In this document: in pieces, positions 15,536 to 22,923 of the stretch
Position numbering within the stretch: position 1 is the stretch's first letter
How the letters are laid out: each line of letters starts with the position of its first letter
DNA from: Acidimicrobiales bacterium
GTDB taxonomy: Bacteria > Actinomycetota > Acidimicrobiia > Acidimicrobiales > CADCSY01
Assembly (NCBI GenBank): GCA_035512495.1
Contig: DATKDW010000040.1
Location: 1 to 56,324 of the forward strand
Direction: 5' to 3'
Length of the DNA: 56,324 nt
Notes under the pieces: model-generated
What the model was told of the DNA's origin: nothing
Databases searched by the model: none
Seen by the model: the letters and a program-made list of their open reading frames with translations, nothing else
Position numbers and translations under genes: made by a program

Positions 15536-15600
15536 TCCCGGCGGTGGTGGCTGCGGTGCTCGCCGTGGCGGCCGGGCTGCGGTCGCTCTGGTCGCCCTGA
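15532..15600 (+). CDS. Possible 22-residue hydrophobic micro-protein
   Basis: A GTG overlapping the preceding stop (GTGA) opens a 22-codon frame rich in Val, Ala and Leu ending LRSLWSP, long enough for one membrane helix. The overlap is the same kind used by the real genes of this operon, but there is no independent support and it may be fortuitous. Confidence 0.25.
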   Translation: MIPAVVAAVLAVAAGLRSLWSP

Positions 15601-15604
15601 GGCC

Positions 15605-15643
15605 TCTCGGTCGCCGAGACCGTGCGCCCCTCCGTGCGAGGGG
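15605..15643 (+). terminator. Two intercistronic hairpins
   Basis: TCTCGG/CCGAGA (15605-15619, 3-base loop) is followed by CCCCTC/GAGGGG (15627-15643, 5-base loop). They separate the MauA-like gene from the next gene and could attenuate read-through. The second hairpin lies across a possible upstream start (15622) of the next gene. Confidence 0.35.
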
Positions 15644-15660
15644 CCGAAGGAGTGTGGGTC

Positions 15661-16185
15661 GTGGCGGTGCTCGCCCTCGCCGGTGTCGCCACCGGCGGGC
15701 TTGTGGGCCTGGCCCTCGGCGCGGCGTGGGCCGGTGCGGGCGGGGAGCCGCTGCCCCCCGCCGGGGCAGCGGCTGCCGCCGGCGTGGCCGTGGTCGCCGA
15801 CCTCGCCCACCGGACCACCGGCCGGCTCCGCCCCCTTGCCGTGGGACGCCAGGTCCCCCAGGCATGGGGGCGGCTCTTCGGCCCCGGGACCGCCGCCCTG
15901 CTGTACGGCGCCCGGCTCGGCGTGGGCCCGCTCACGATCCTGACGTCATGGACGTGGTGGGCGATGCTCCTCGTCGCCGCCTCGCTCGGGCCGTGGGCGT
16001 CGGCCGCCACCGGCGCCGCCTTCGCCGTCGCCCGCGTGACCACCATGGTCGTGGTGGTGGCCGGCGCCCGGTCGGGTCCGGCCATGGGCCGGCGGATGGC
16101 AGCGCTGCGCCACCGCGAGCCGGTGGTGGCATGGGCCACCATGGGCGTCGTGGGCATGGTGGGCATCGGGGCGCTGGCGTGGTGA
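15661..16185 (+). CDS. Integral membrane protein of unknown function
   Basis: About 174 residues with four or five membrane helices. The most conserved-looking part is RPLAVGRQVPQAWGRLFG followed by LLYGARLGVG. I recall similar small membrane proteins beside MauE/MauD-like genes in other actinobacteria, possibly with a CcdA-like electron-transfer role, but no Cys pair is visible, so this stays a guess. GAAGGAG eight bases before the GTG at 15661 decides the start over GTG 15622. Its stop overlaps the start of the lipoprotein gene (GTGA). Confidence 0.6.
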   Translation: MAVLALAGVATGGLVGLALGAAWAGAGGEPLPPAGAAAAAGVAVVADLAHRTTGRLRPLAVGRQVPQAWGRLFGPGTAALLYGARLGVGPLTILTSWTWWAMLLVAASLGPWASAATGAAFAVARVTTMVVVVAGARSGPAMGRRMAALRHREPVVAWATMGVVGMVGIGALAW

Positions 16186-16817
16186 GGGTGCGAGCCGTCG
16201 CCCTCGCCGCCGTCCTCCTGGCGGCGTGCGGCGGTGATGGAGGCGAGGGCCGGATCGGCGACGCGGCACCTGGCACCCTGGAGCTCACGCCCGAGACCAC
16301 CACCACCATGCCGGAGGACACGTCGATGGCCGACCTGCTCATCGAGGACGCCCCCGAGGGCTACGTCCAGGCGGACGCCGCCATGGGCGCCGGCCCGCTC
16401 GACCTCGAGGGGGCCGCGGCCGCCGAGGTCGACCACGCGGCCGAGCGCGCCCTGCTCGAGACCCGCGGGTTCCAGCGGGGGTGGTCGCGTGCCTGGCTGA
16501 CACCCGACGACGACGTCGTCTACGTGGCCGCCTACGAGCTCGGGAGCGACGAGGCCGCTGCCCGGTACCTGGAGGATGGCACCGAGACCCTCCTCGCCCG
16601 GGGGGCCGAGCCCTTCGACGTGCCCGGGGTCGACGGGGCGCGCGGCTACGTGACGCTCGACGAGTCCGAGGCCGGGACGTTCACCGCCTATGCCGTGGCC
16701 TTCACCCGGGGGCCCCACTGGTTCCTTGTGCTCAACGGCTCGGCTGGCTCGGGCGCCAGCCCCGACGTCGCCCGCGCCCTCGCCGAGGTCCAGGCGCGAC
16801 GGGTCGAGGGGCCATGA
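16182..16817 (+). CDS. Secreted lipoprotein
   Basis: The 211-residue precursor starts with a very short signal peptide ending in the lipobox LLAAC (Cys16), followed by a Gly/Asp/Thr-rich linker with ETTTT. The mature part (about 45-211) is a compact alpha/beta domain with AWLTPDDDVVYVAAYELGSDEAA, similar in style to actinobacterial surface lipoproteins of unknown function. It overlaps the genes on both sides (GTGA upstream, ATGA downstream), so its translation is coupled to that of the membrane protein and the permease. Confidence 0.75.
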   Translation: MRVRAVALAAVLLAACGGDGGEGRIGDAAPGTLELTPETTTTMPEDTSMADLLIEDAPEGYVQADAAMGAGPLDLEGAAAAEVDHAAERALLETRGFQRGWSRAWLTPDDDVVYVAAYELGSDEAAARYLEDGTETLLARGAEPFDVPGVDGARGYVTLDESEAGTFTAYAVAFTRGPHWFLVLNGSAGSGASPDVARALAEVQARRVEGP

Positions 16818-17950
16818 CGGGCCGCGCCGACCAGCACCGCTCGACGCCGGGTGTCCCGCCCAACCTCGAGCGGGTAGCGGCCATCGCCTGGCGGGTGCTG
16901 CTCGTCGCCGTCGCCGTCGTCGTGGTCCTGGTGGTGCTTCACCTCCTGATCGTCATCGTCCTGCCGATCTTCATCGCCGTGCTCATCGCCACCGCCCTCA
17001 TCCCGCCCGTGCAGTGGCTGGTGAGCAAGGGCTGGAAGCGCACCCTGGCGGCCGTGGCGGTGGTCATCCCCGCCTACCTCGCCTTCTTCGGGGTGCTCGT
17101 CTTCCTCGGGGCGGCGGTGGTGCGTCAGTTCAGCGAGCTGGGCGACGCCTTCTCGGAGGGCCTGGGTGACATCCAGGCCTGGCTGATCGAGGGGCCGCTC
17201 GGTCTCGACGAGAGCCAGATCGAGGACTACTCGAGCCGGGCGCTCGAACAGCTCCGGGGCAGCACCGAGCAGCTCACCGAGCAGCTCACCACCGGGGCGG
17301 TCCTCGCCCTCGAGGTGGTGGCCGGGTTCCTCATCGCCCTCGTGCTCGGCTTCTTCTTCGTCAAGGACGGCGACCGCATCACCTCGTGGTTCATGCGCCA
17401 CGTCCGCCGGGACGACGAGGAGACCGTGCGGGCCACCGCCAGCCGGGCGTGGTTCAGCCTCGGCGGCTACCTGCGAGGCACGATCGTCGTCTCCACCGTC
17501 GACGCCATCGGCATCGGCGCCGGCCTGATCATCGTCGGGGTACCGCTCGTGATCCCGCTCATGATCCTCACCTTCTTCGGCGGGTTCTTCCCGTTGGTGG
17601 GCGCCACGCTCGCCGGTGGCGTCGCGGTGATCGTGGCCCTCGTGAGCGGGGGGCTGACCGACGCCCTGATCATCCTCGGCGTGGTCCTCCTCGTGCAGCA
17701 GGTCGAGAGCAACTTCCTCGAGCCCGTCGTCATGGCCCGCGCCGTGGCCCTCCACCCGGTGGTGATCATCGTCGTGATCACCACCGGTGCGATCGTCGGG
17801 GGGCTCGTGGGCGCCTTCGTCGCCGTGCCCCTCGCCGCCATGGTGTCCGCCGTCGGCAACGAGCTGCGGGCCCGGGGCGTCATCCTCCCCGACGTGGAGC
17901 TGCGCGACGAGACCGTCGAGGCCTCGGCCGAGGTGAGCGAGGAGACCTGA
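16814..17950 (+). CDS. AI-2E family transporter
   Basis: A 378-residue permease with the AI-2E (TqsA/YdiK) family layout: paired helices at the N-terminus, a soluble helical segment (about 95-150), then conserved membrane segments containing GFFFVKDG and the characteristic FFGGFFPLVGATLAGG and QQVESNFLEPVVMAR motifs. Family members export diverse small solutes or ions; the substrate here is unknown. ATGA overlap with the lipoprotein gene puts it at the end of the Mau-like operon. Confidence 0.88.
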   Translation: MTGRADQHRSTPGVPPNLERVAAIAWRVLLVAVAVVVVLVVLHLLIVIVLPIFIAVLIATALIPPVQWLVSKGWKRTLAAVAVVIPAYLAFFGVLVFLGAAVVRQFSELGDAFSEGLGDIQAWLIEGPLGLDESQIEDYSSRALEQLRGSTEQLTEQLTTGAVLALEVVAGFLIALVLGFFFVKDGDRITSWFMRHVRRDDEETVRATASRAWFSLGGYLRGTIVVSTVDAIGIGAGLIIVGVPLVIPLMILTFFGGFFPLVGATLAGGVAVIVALVSGGLTDALIILGVVLLVQQVESNFLEPVVMARAVALHPVVIIVVITTGAIVGGLVGAFVAVPLAAMVSAVGNELRARGVILPDVELRDETVEASAEVSEET

Positions 17951-17991
17951 GCGCGCCGCGCCACCTCCTCCGGCTCGGCTAGCAAAGGGGT

Positions 17992-18867
17992 GTGGACCTC
18001 ACCCAGATCTCCTACGACGTGGCCGACGGTGTGCTCACCATCACCCTCGACCGCCCGGACCAGCTCAACGCCTTCACGGGGCGGATGATGAACGAGCTGC
18101 TCAACGCCTTCGACCGGGCCGACGCCGACGATGACGTTGGCGCCGTCATCGTCACCGGTCGGGGCCGCGGCTTCTGCGCCGGGGCCGACCTGTCGTCGGG
18201 AGGCGACACCTTCGACGCCGGCGCCCGGGGGGCCGAGGTGGGCGTCGACATCGACGACGCAGGGGTGCCCCGCGACGGCGGCGGACGGGTCGCGCTGCGG
18301 ATCTTCGAGTCGACCAAGCCGGTCATCGCCGCCATCAACGGACCGGCGGTGGGGGTGGGCATCACGATGTGCCTGCCCATGGACGTCCGGCTCGCCTCCG
18401 AGACGGCCAAGATCGGCTTCGTCTTCGCCCGCCGGGGCATCGTTCCCGAGGCGTGCTCGAGCTGGTTCCTTCCACGGGTGGTCGGCATCAGCCAGGCCCA
18501 GGAGTGGGTCGTCACCGGGCGGGTCTTCGGCGCCGAGGAGGCACTGGCGGGTGGCCTGGTCCGCAGCGTCCATGCCCCCGTCGACCTGCTCCCCGCGGCG
18601 CGTGCCATCGCCCGGGAGATCGTCGAGCACACCGCGCCGGTGTCGGTCGCCCTCAGCCGCCAGATGCTGTGGCGCATGCTCGGCGCCGACCACCCGATGG
18701 AAGCCCACAAGGTCGACTCGCGCGCCATCGGCGCCCGGGGGGCGAGCGCGGATGCCCGCGAGGGGGTGACCTCGTTCCTCGAGAAGCGTCCCGCCGAGTT
18801 CCCCATGCGGGTGAGCGACGGGATGCCCGACTTCTACCCGTGGTGGGAGGACCGCCCCTTCGAGTAG
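17992..18867 (+). CDS. Enoyl-CoA hydratase/isomerase family protein
   Basis: A 291-residue crotonase-fold enzyme. The oxyanion-hole segments are GRGRGFCAGADL and INGPAVGVG, and one catalytic Glu is likely in GIVPEACSSW. This set is typical of enoyl-CoA hydratases and related isomerases acting on acyl-CoA in the cytoplasm; the substrate is not evident. The GTG at 17992 is preceded by TAGCAA at 6 nt, a weaker version of the leaderless promoter pattern, and by AAAGGGG. The next gene (FAH family) is 109 bases downstream. Confidence 0.88.
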   Translation: MDLTQISYDVADGVLTITLDRPDQLNAFTGRMMNELLNAFDRADADDDVGAVIVTGRGRGFCAGADLSSGGDTFDAGARGAEVGVDIDDAGVPRDGGGRVALRIFESTKPVIAAINGPAVGVGITMCLPMDVRLASETAKIGFVFARRGIVPEACSSWFLPRVVGISQAQEWVVTGRVFGAEEALAGGLVRSVHAPVDLLPAARAIAREIVEHTAPVSVALSRQMLWRMLGADHPMEAHKVDSRAIGARGASADAREGVTSFLEKRPAEFPMRVSDGMPDFYPWWEDRPFE

Positions 18868-18976
18868 GCGGAGCGGGAGCCGCGGCGGCGACGGCGCCCC
18901 GACACCGGTGGGCACGCGGTCACCGTCGGTGCGGTCCGCCTGCGATCATTCGACGACCACACGCGGGAGGTGCTCC

Positions 18977-19816
18977 ATGTTCAGGCTGGCCAACGTCGAC
19001 GGCCGCGCTGCGCTCGTCGAGGGCGACCACTGGTATGACCTGGCGGTGCTCGGCGGCGACGAGGCGCTGGCGGAGCCGATGGCTGCCGTCGCCCGCCACC
19101 CCGAGCTCCACGACCTGCAGGCCCGTGCGGCGGACCGCTCCCCCAGTGGCGACGTAGCCGACACGCTCCTCGGCGCGTGCGTGCCCCGGCCGAGCAAGGT
19201 CTTCGCCATCGGGCTGAACTACCGCGCTCACGCCGCCGAGTCGAACCTCGAGCTGCCCACGGCGCCGGTCACGTTCACCAAGTTCCCGAGCTGCCTGGCC
19301 GGCCCCACCGCCGACGTCGTCCTCTCGGGACCGACGGTCGACTGGGAGGTCGAGCTGGTGGTGGTCATCGGCCACGGCGGTCGCCACGTCAGCGCCGACG
19401 ACGCCTGGGCGCACGTGGCCGGGCTCTGCCTCGGCCAGGACATCTCCGACCGAACGGTGCAGCTCAACGGCAACCCGGCCCAGTTCTCCCTCGGGAAGAG
19501 CTTCGACACCTACGGCCCCATCGGGCCCGCCGTCGTCAGCGTCGACGCCTTCACCGACCCCGACGACATCGGGATCTGGTGCGAGGTCGCCGGCGAGCGC
19601 ATGCAAGAGGCGCGCACCACCGACCTCATCTTCCCCGTGCCCGAGCTCGTCGAGCACCTGTCGTCGATCTGCACCCTCGAACCGGGCGACCTGATCTTCA
19701 CCGGCACCCCCTCGGGGGTGGGCGCTCCGAGGGGCCGCTTCCTGCAAGACGGCGAGGTCATCGTCAGCGGAGCCGAGGTGATCGGCGAGCTGCGCAACCG
19801 CTGCGTCGCGCGGTGA
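18977..19816 (+). CDS. Fumarylacetoacetate hydrolase family protein
   Basis: A 279-residue member of the FAH superfamily, which cleaves or decarboxylates beta-dicarbonyl or acylpyruvate substrates with a divalent metal. The family signature begins at IGLNYRAHAAE, and acidic metal ligands are expected in VDWEVELVVVIG and CLGQDISDR. The C-terminal GDLIFTGTPSGVG motif is highly characteristic. GGGAGG six bases before the ATG at 18977 fixes the start. It may act on aromatic-ring cleavage products; the exact substrate is unknown. Confidence 0.88.
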   Translation: MFRLANVDGRAALVEGDHWYDLAVLGGDEALAEPMAAVARHPELHDLQARAADRSPSGDVADTLLGACVPRPSKVFAIGLNYRAHAAESNLELPTAPVTFTKFPSCLAGPTADVVLSGPTVDWEVELVVVIGHGGRHVSADDAWAHVAGLCLGQDISDRTVQLNGNPAQFSLGKSFDTYGPIGPAVVSVDAFTDPDDIGIWCEVAGERMQEARTTDLIFPVPELVEHLSSICTLEPGDLIFTGTPSGVGAPRGRFLQDGEVIVSGAEVIGELRNRCVAR

Positions 19817-19831
19817 CGCCTAGCCGGCCGC

Positions 19832-19837
19832 TACGCT
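19832..19837 (+). promoter_or_regulatory. Putative -10 of the riboswitch-ATPase transcript
   Basis: TACGCT lies 15 bases before the 5' P1 strand of the candidate riboswitch, so transcription would begin near 19844 and give a leader of about 138 bases. Confidence 0.4.
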
Positions 19838-19843
19838 CTCGGT

Positions 19844-19974
19844 GACAGGAAGAAGGGGAGTATCCCCGGCACCTCGGTGCTGTGCCTGCCTCGTCATCAC
19901 GGCCGCCAGCGGCTCGGGGCAGCGGATCGCTTCGGCGGTCGGGAGAGACCTTCGGTCCCACCCCCGACCGAAGG
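19844..19974 (+). ncRNA. Candidate yybP-ykoY (Mn2+) riboswitch
   Basis: The leader carries the conserved parts of the yybP-ykoY aptamer: P1 5' strand GAAGG (19852-19856), the GGAGTA loop (19857-19862, in GGGGAGTA context), a CGTCATCAC segment (from about 19892), the GAGAGA loop (19943-19948) and P1 3' strand CCTTC (19949-19953). The expression platform is visible too. CCTTCGGT (19949-19956) can instead pair with ACCGAAGG (19967-19974), whose AAGG is the ribosome binding site seven bases before the GTG at 19982. Metal-bound P1 would thus free the site and turn translation on. Family members in other phyla control manganese exporters, including P-type ATPases. No covariance test was possible. 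Confidence 0.72.
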
Positions 19975-19981
19975 CAACCAC

Positions 19982-22771
19982 GTGACGAACCTGACCGCAT
20001 CCGCTGCGCGGACCCCCGGCGACGCACCCCACGCCGAGGATGCCGCCACGATCCTCGCCCGACTCGGCGTGAAGGCCGACGTCGGTTTGTCGAGCGTGGA
20101 GGCGGTGGCCCGCCTCGCTCGCAGCGGGCCCAACCGCCTCCCCGAGGCAGTGCCGGTGCCGGCCTGGCGGCGGCTGGCGGCTCAGCTTCGTGACCTCCTT
20201 ACCCTCATCCTGGTCGCGGCCGCGGTCATCAGCTTCCTGGTCTCGGGGGAGCTGAAGACACCGGTGGTGGTCCTCGTCGTCGTAGCCGTCAACGCCGTGA
20301 TCGGCTTCGTGCAGGAGAACCGGGCCGAGGCATCGCTCGCAGCGCTACGGACCATGTTGGTGGCCACCGCACGCGTCCGCCGCGACGGGCAGGAGCACGC
20401 CGTGGCGGCCGAGGAGCTGGTGGTGGGCGACGTCGTGGTCGTGGAGGCCGGTGACCGGATCCCCGCCGACGGCCGCCTGCTGGTCGCCCACCAGCTCGAG
20501 GTCGAGGAGGCGGCTCTCACCGGCGAGAGCGTCCCCTCGGCCAAGTCGACCTCACCCGTCGCGGGAGACCGCGTGGGGTTGGGCGACCGACGGAACATGG
20601 CATACATGAACACCACCGTCACCCGGGGGCGGGGTGAGATGGTGGTCACGGCCACGGCGCTGGACACCGAGATCGGCCACATCGCCGACCTGCTGCGCGG
20701 CACTGCGGACGAGCTGACGCCGTTGCAGCACCAGCTCCACGGCCTGGCGCGCAGCCTGGCCGGCCTCGCCGGCGTGATCGTCGCCCTCGTGGTGGGCATC
20801 GGCCTGCTCCGGGGGCAGACCGTGGAGGACCTCCTGCTCACCGCCGTGGCCCTGGCCGTGGCGTCGATCCCCGAGGGCCTCCCTGCGGTGACGGCGGTGA
20901 CCCTCGCCATCGGCGTGTCCACCATGGCGAAGCGCAACGCCATCGTGAAGCGGTTGGCGGGGGTGGAGACCCTCGGGTGCACGAGCGTGATCTGCACCGA
21001 CAAGACGGGCACCCTCACCCTCAACCAGATGACCGCCCGCCAGCTCGTGTTGCAGGATCGCTCGTTGGCCGTCTCGGGGGAGGGCTACGCGCCGGTCGGC
21101 GCCATCGACGGCGCCGACGACCTGGCCGAGGGGATCCTGGAGCGGGCGCTGGCACCCATGGCGCTGTGCAGCCAGTCGAGCGTCCGGCGCAGCGACGACA
21201 GCGGGTGGGCCCTGGTCGGCGACCCCACCGACGGTGCCCTGGTGGTGCTCGCTTCCAAGGGTGGCCTCGACGTCGCTGCCATGCGAGCGGCCCACCCCCG
21301 CCTGGCGGAGGTCCCGTTCGACTCGAGCCACAAGCTGGCGGCCAGCGTCCACGAGTGGCCGCTCCCCGGCGGGGGGAGGTCGATCCGCCTGCTGGTCGAG
21401 GGCGCCCCCGACCAGCTGCTCGCCCGCGCCACCCACGCCATCGGGCCCGGCGGCTTCCCCATCCCCATCGCCGAGGCGCTCGACCGGCTCGAGGCCCACA
21501 ACGAGCGCGTGGCCGGCCAGGGCCTACGGGTGCTGGCGGTCGCCGACCGCGAGCTGGCCGAAGGGTGGCGAGCCGAGGCGGAGGACGACCCCCTCGCCAT
21601 CGTGCACGACCTCACCGTGGTCGCCCTGGTCGGCATCCTCGACCCGCCCCGCCCCCAGGTCCGCTCGGCGATCGCCACGGCGAGGAGGGCCGGGGTGAGG
21701 GTCACCATGATCACCGGTGACCACGCCGCCACCGCCATCGCCATCGGGCGGGAGCTCGGGCTCGCCGACGAGATCGGCCGGGTGACGGCGATGACCGGCG
21801 CGGAGATCGATGCCATGACCGACGCCGAGCTCGCCGACGCCCTGCCGGGCACCTCGGTGTTCGCCCGGGTGTCGCCCGAGCACAAGCTGCGGCTGGTCGC
21901 CGCTCTCCAGGCTCAGGGCCACGTGGTGGCCATGACCGGCGACGGCGTCAACGACGCTCCGGCGCTGAAGCGGGCCGACATCGGCATCGCAATGGGCATC
22001 ACCGGCACCGAGGTCACCAAGGAGGCCGCCACCATGGTCCTCACCGACGACGACTTCGCCACCATCGTCCAGGCCGTCCAGCACGGTCGGGGGATCTACG
22101 ACAACATCGTCAAGTTCGTCCGCTTCCAGCTGAGCACCACGCTCGGCTTCGCCGCCCTCTTCCTCGGGTCGTCGGTGCTCGGCTTGGCCGGTGGCAAGCC
22201 GTTCGGCGCCATCTCGATCCTCTGGGTCAACATCATCATGGACGGCCCCCCGGCCATGGCCCTCGGGCTCGACCCCGTGGACCACGACGTGATGGAGCGC
22301 CAGCCCCGACCGCGAGCCGAGCGCATCCTGACCAGGGGCCGGTGGGTGACCATCGGGCTGTCGGCGGCGGTGATGGCCGCTGGCACCCTGACCGTCCTCG
22401 CCCTCGCGCCGGGCGAGGCCGCCCGGGCGGGCGTTCCCACGGCGGCGGGGACGATGGCGTTCAACACCTTCGTGCTGTTCCAGTTCTTCAACATCCTCAA
22501 CGCCCGCAGCGACCGACTGAGCGTGTTCCGCCGCCAGACACTCACCAACGCCAAGCTGTGGTGGGCGCTCGGCGCCGTCGCCGCCCTCCAGGTGGGCACC
22601 ACCCACCTCGGTGCCATGCGGGCCCTCTTCGACACCACCACCATCACCTCCGGCCAGTGGTTGGCCTGCGTCGCGGTGGCGTCGAGCGTGGTGTGGGTGG
22701 AGGAGGCGAGGAAGCTCGCCCTGCGCCTGCTCGCCGACCACCGATTGATCCGGCGAGCCTGCCAGTCCTAG
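19982..22771 (+). CDS. P-type cation ATPase (Ca2+/Mn2+ type, P2)
   Basis: A 929-residue P2-type ATPase with a cation-ATPase N-domain (about 15-85), actuator motif LTGES, M4 motif IPEGLP, phosphorylation site DKTGTLT, hinge MTGDGVNDAP and C-terminal helices with WVNIIMDGPPAMALG. The PEGLP and MDGPP signatures fit Ca2+/Mn2+ pumps rather than heavy-metal P1B enzymes, and there is no N-terminal CxxC domain. The candidate Mn2+ riboswitch directly upstream makes manganese efflux the best hypothesis. The GTG at 19982 is chosen because it follows the switch-controlled AAGG. A CNNM/CorC transporter-like gene follows. Confidence 0.92.
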   Translation: MTNLTASAARTPGDAPHAEDAATILARLGVKADVGLSSVEAVARLARSGPNRLPEAVPVPAWRRLAAQLRDLLTLILVAAAVISFLVSGELKTPVVVLVVVAVNAVIGFVQENRAEASLAALRTMLVATARVRRDGQEHAVAAEELVVGDVVVVEAGDRIPADGRLLVAHQLEVEEAALTGESVPSAKSTSPVAGDRVGLGDRRNMAYMNTTVTRGRGEMVVTATALDTEIGHIADLLRGTADELTPLQHQLHGLARSLAGLAGVIVALVVGIGLLRGQTVEDLLLTAVALAVASIPEGLPAVTAVTLAIGVSTMAKRNAIVKRLAGVETLGCTSVICTDKTGTLTLNQMTARQLVLQDRSLAVSGEGYAPVGAIDGADDLAEGILERALAPMALCSQSSVRRSDDSGWALVGDPTDGALVVLASKGGLDVAAMRAAHPRLAEVPFDSSHKLAASVHEWPLPGGGRSIRLLVEGAPDQLLARATHAIGPGGFPIPIAEALDRLEAHNERVAGQGLRVLAVADRELAEGWRAEAEDDPLAIVHDLTVVALVGILDPPRPQVRSAIATARRAGVRVTMITGDHAATAIAIGRELGLADEIGRVTAMTGAEIDAMTDAELADALPGTSVFARVSPEHKLRLVAALQAQGHVVAMTGDGVNDAPALKRADIGIAMGITGTEVTKEAATMVLTDDDFATIVQAVQHGRGIYDNIVKFVRFQLSTTLGFAALFLGSSVLGLAGGKPFGAISILWVNIIMDGPPAMALGLDPVDHDVMERQPRPRAERILTRGRWVTIGLSAAVMAAGTLTVLALAPGEAARAGVPTAAGTMAFNTFVLFQFFNILNARSDRLSVFRRQTLTNAKLWWALGAVAALQVGTTHLGAMRALFDTTTITSGQWLACVAVASSVVWVEEARKLALRLLADHRLIRRACQS

Positions 22772-22881
22772 CCTGACGCCGGCCGATGGCTGTTGAACCT
22801 CCAAGTACGCGCACCGCTCCCCGGCGATCCCCACCTCGGCACGGGCGCGCTCCTCCTCGGCCCTCCGACCACTCGTGACGT

Positions 22882-22902
22882 GGGCGCGCACCCGGCGCGC
22901 CC
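22882..22902 (+). promoter_or_regulatory. Hairpin in the leader of the CNNM/CorC gene
   Basis: GGGCGCGC (22882-22889) pairs with GCGCGCCC (22895-22902) around an ACCCG loop, just before the ribosome binding site GGAGGAG (22911-22917). In addition CGCTCCTCC (22848-22856) is exactly complementary to GGAGGAGCG (22911-22919), so the site can be masked by a longer fold. It could also be the terminator of the ATPase gene. Confidence 0.4.
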
Positions 22903-22923
22903 CGAGAGCAGGAGGAGCGTCCC

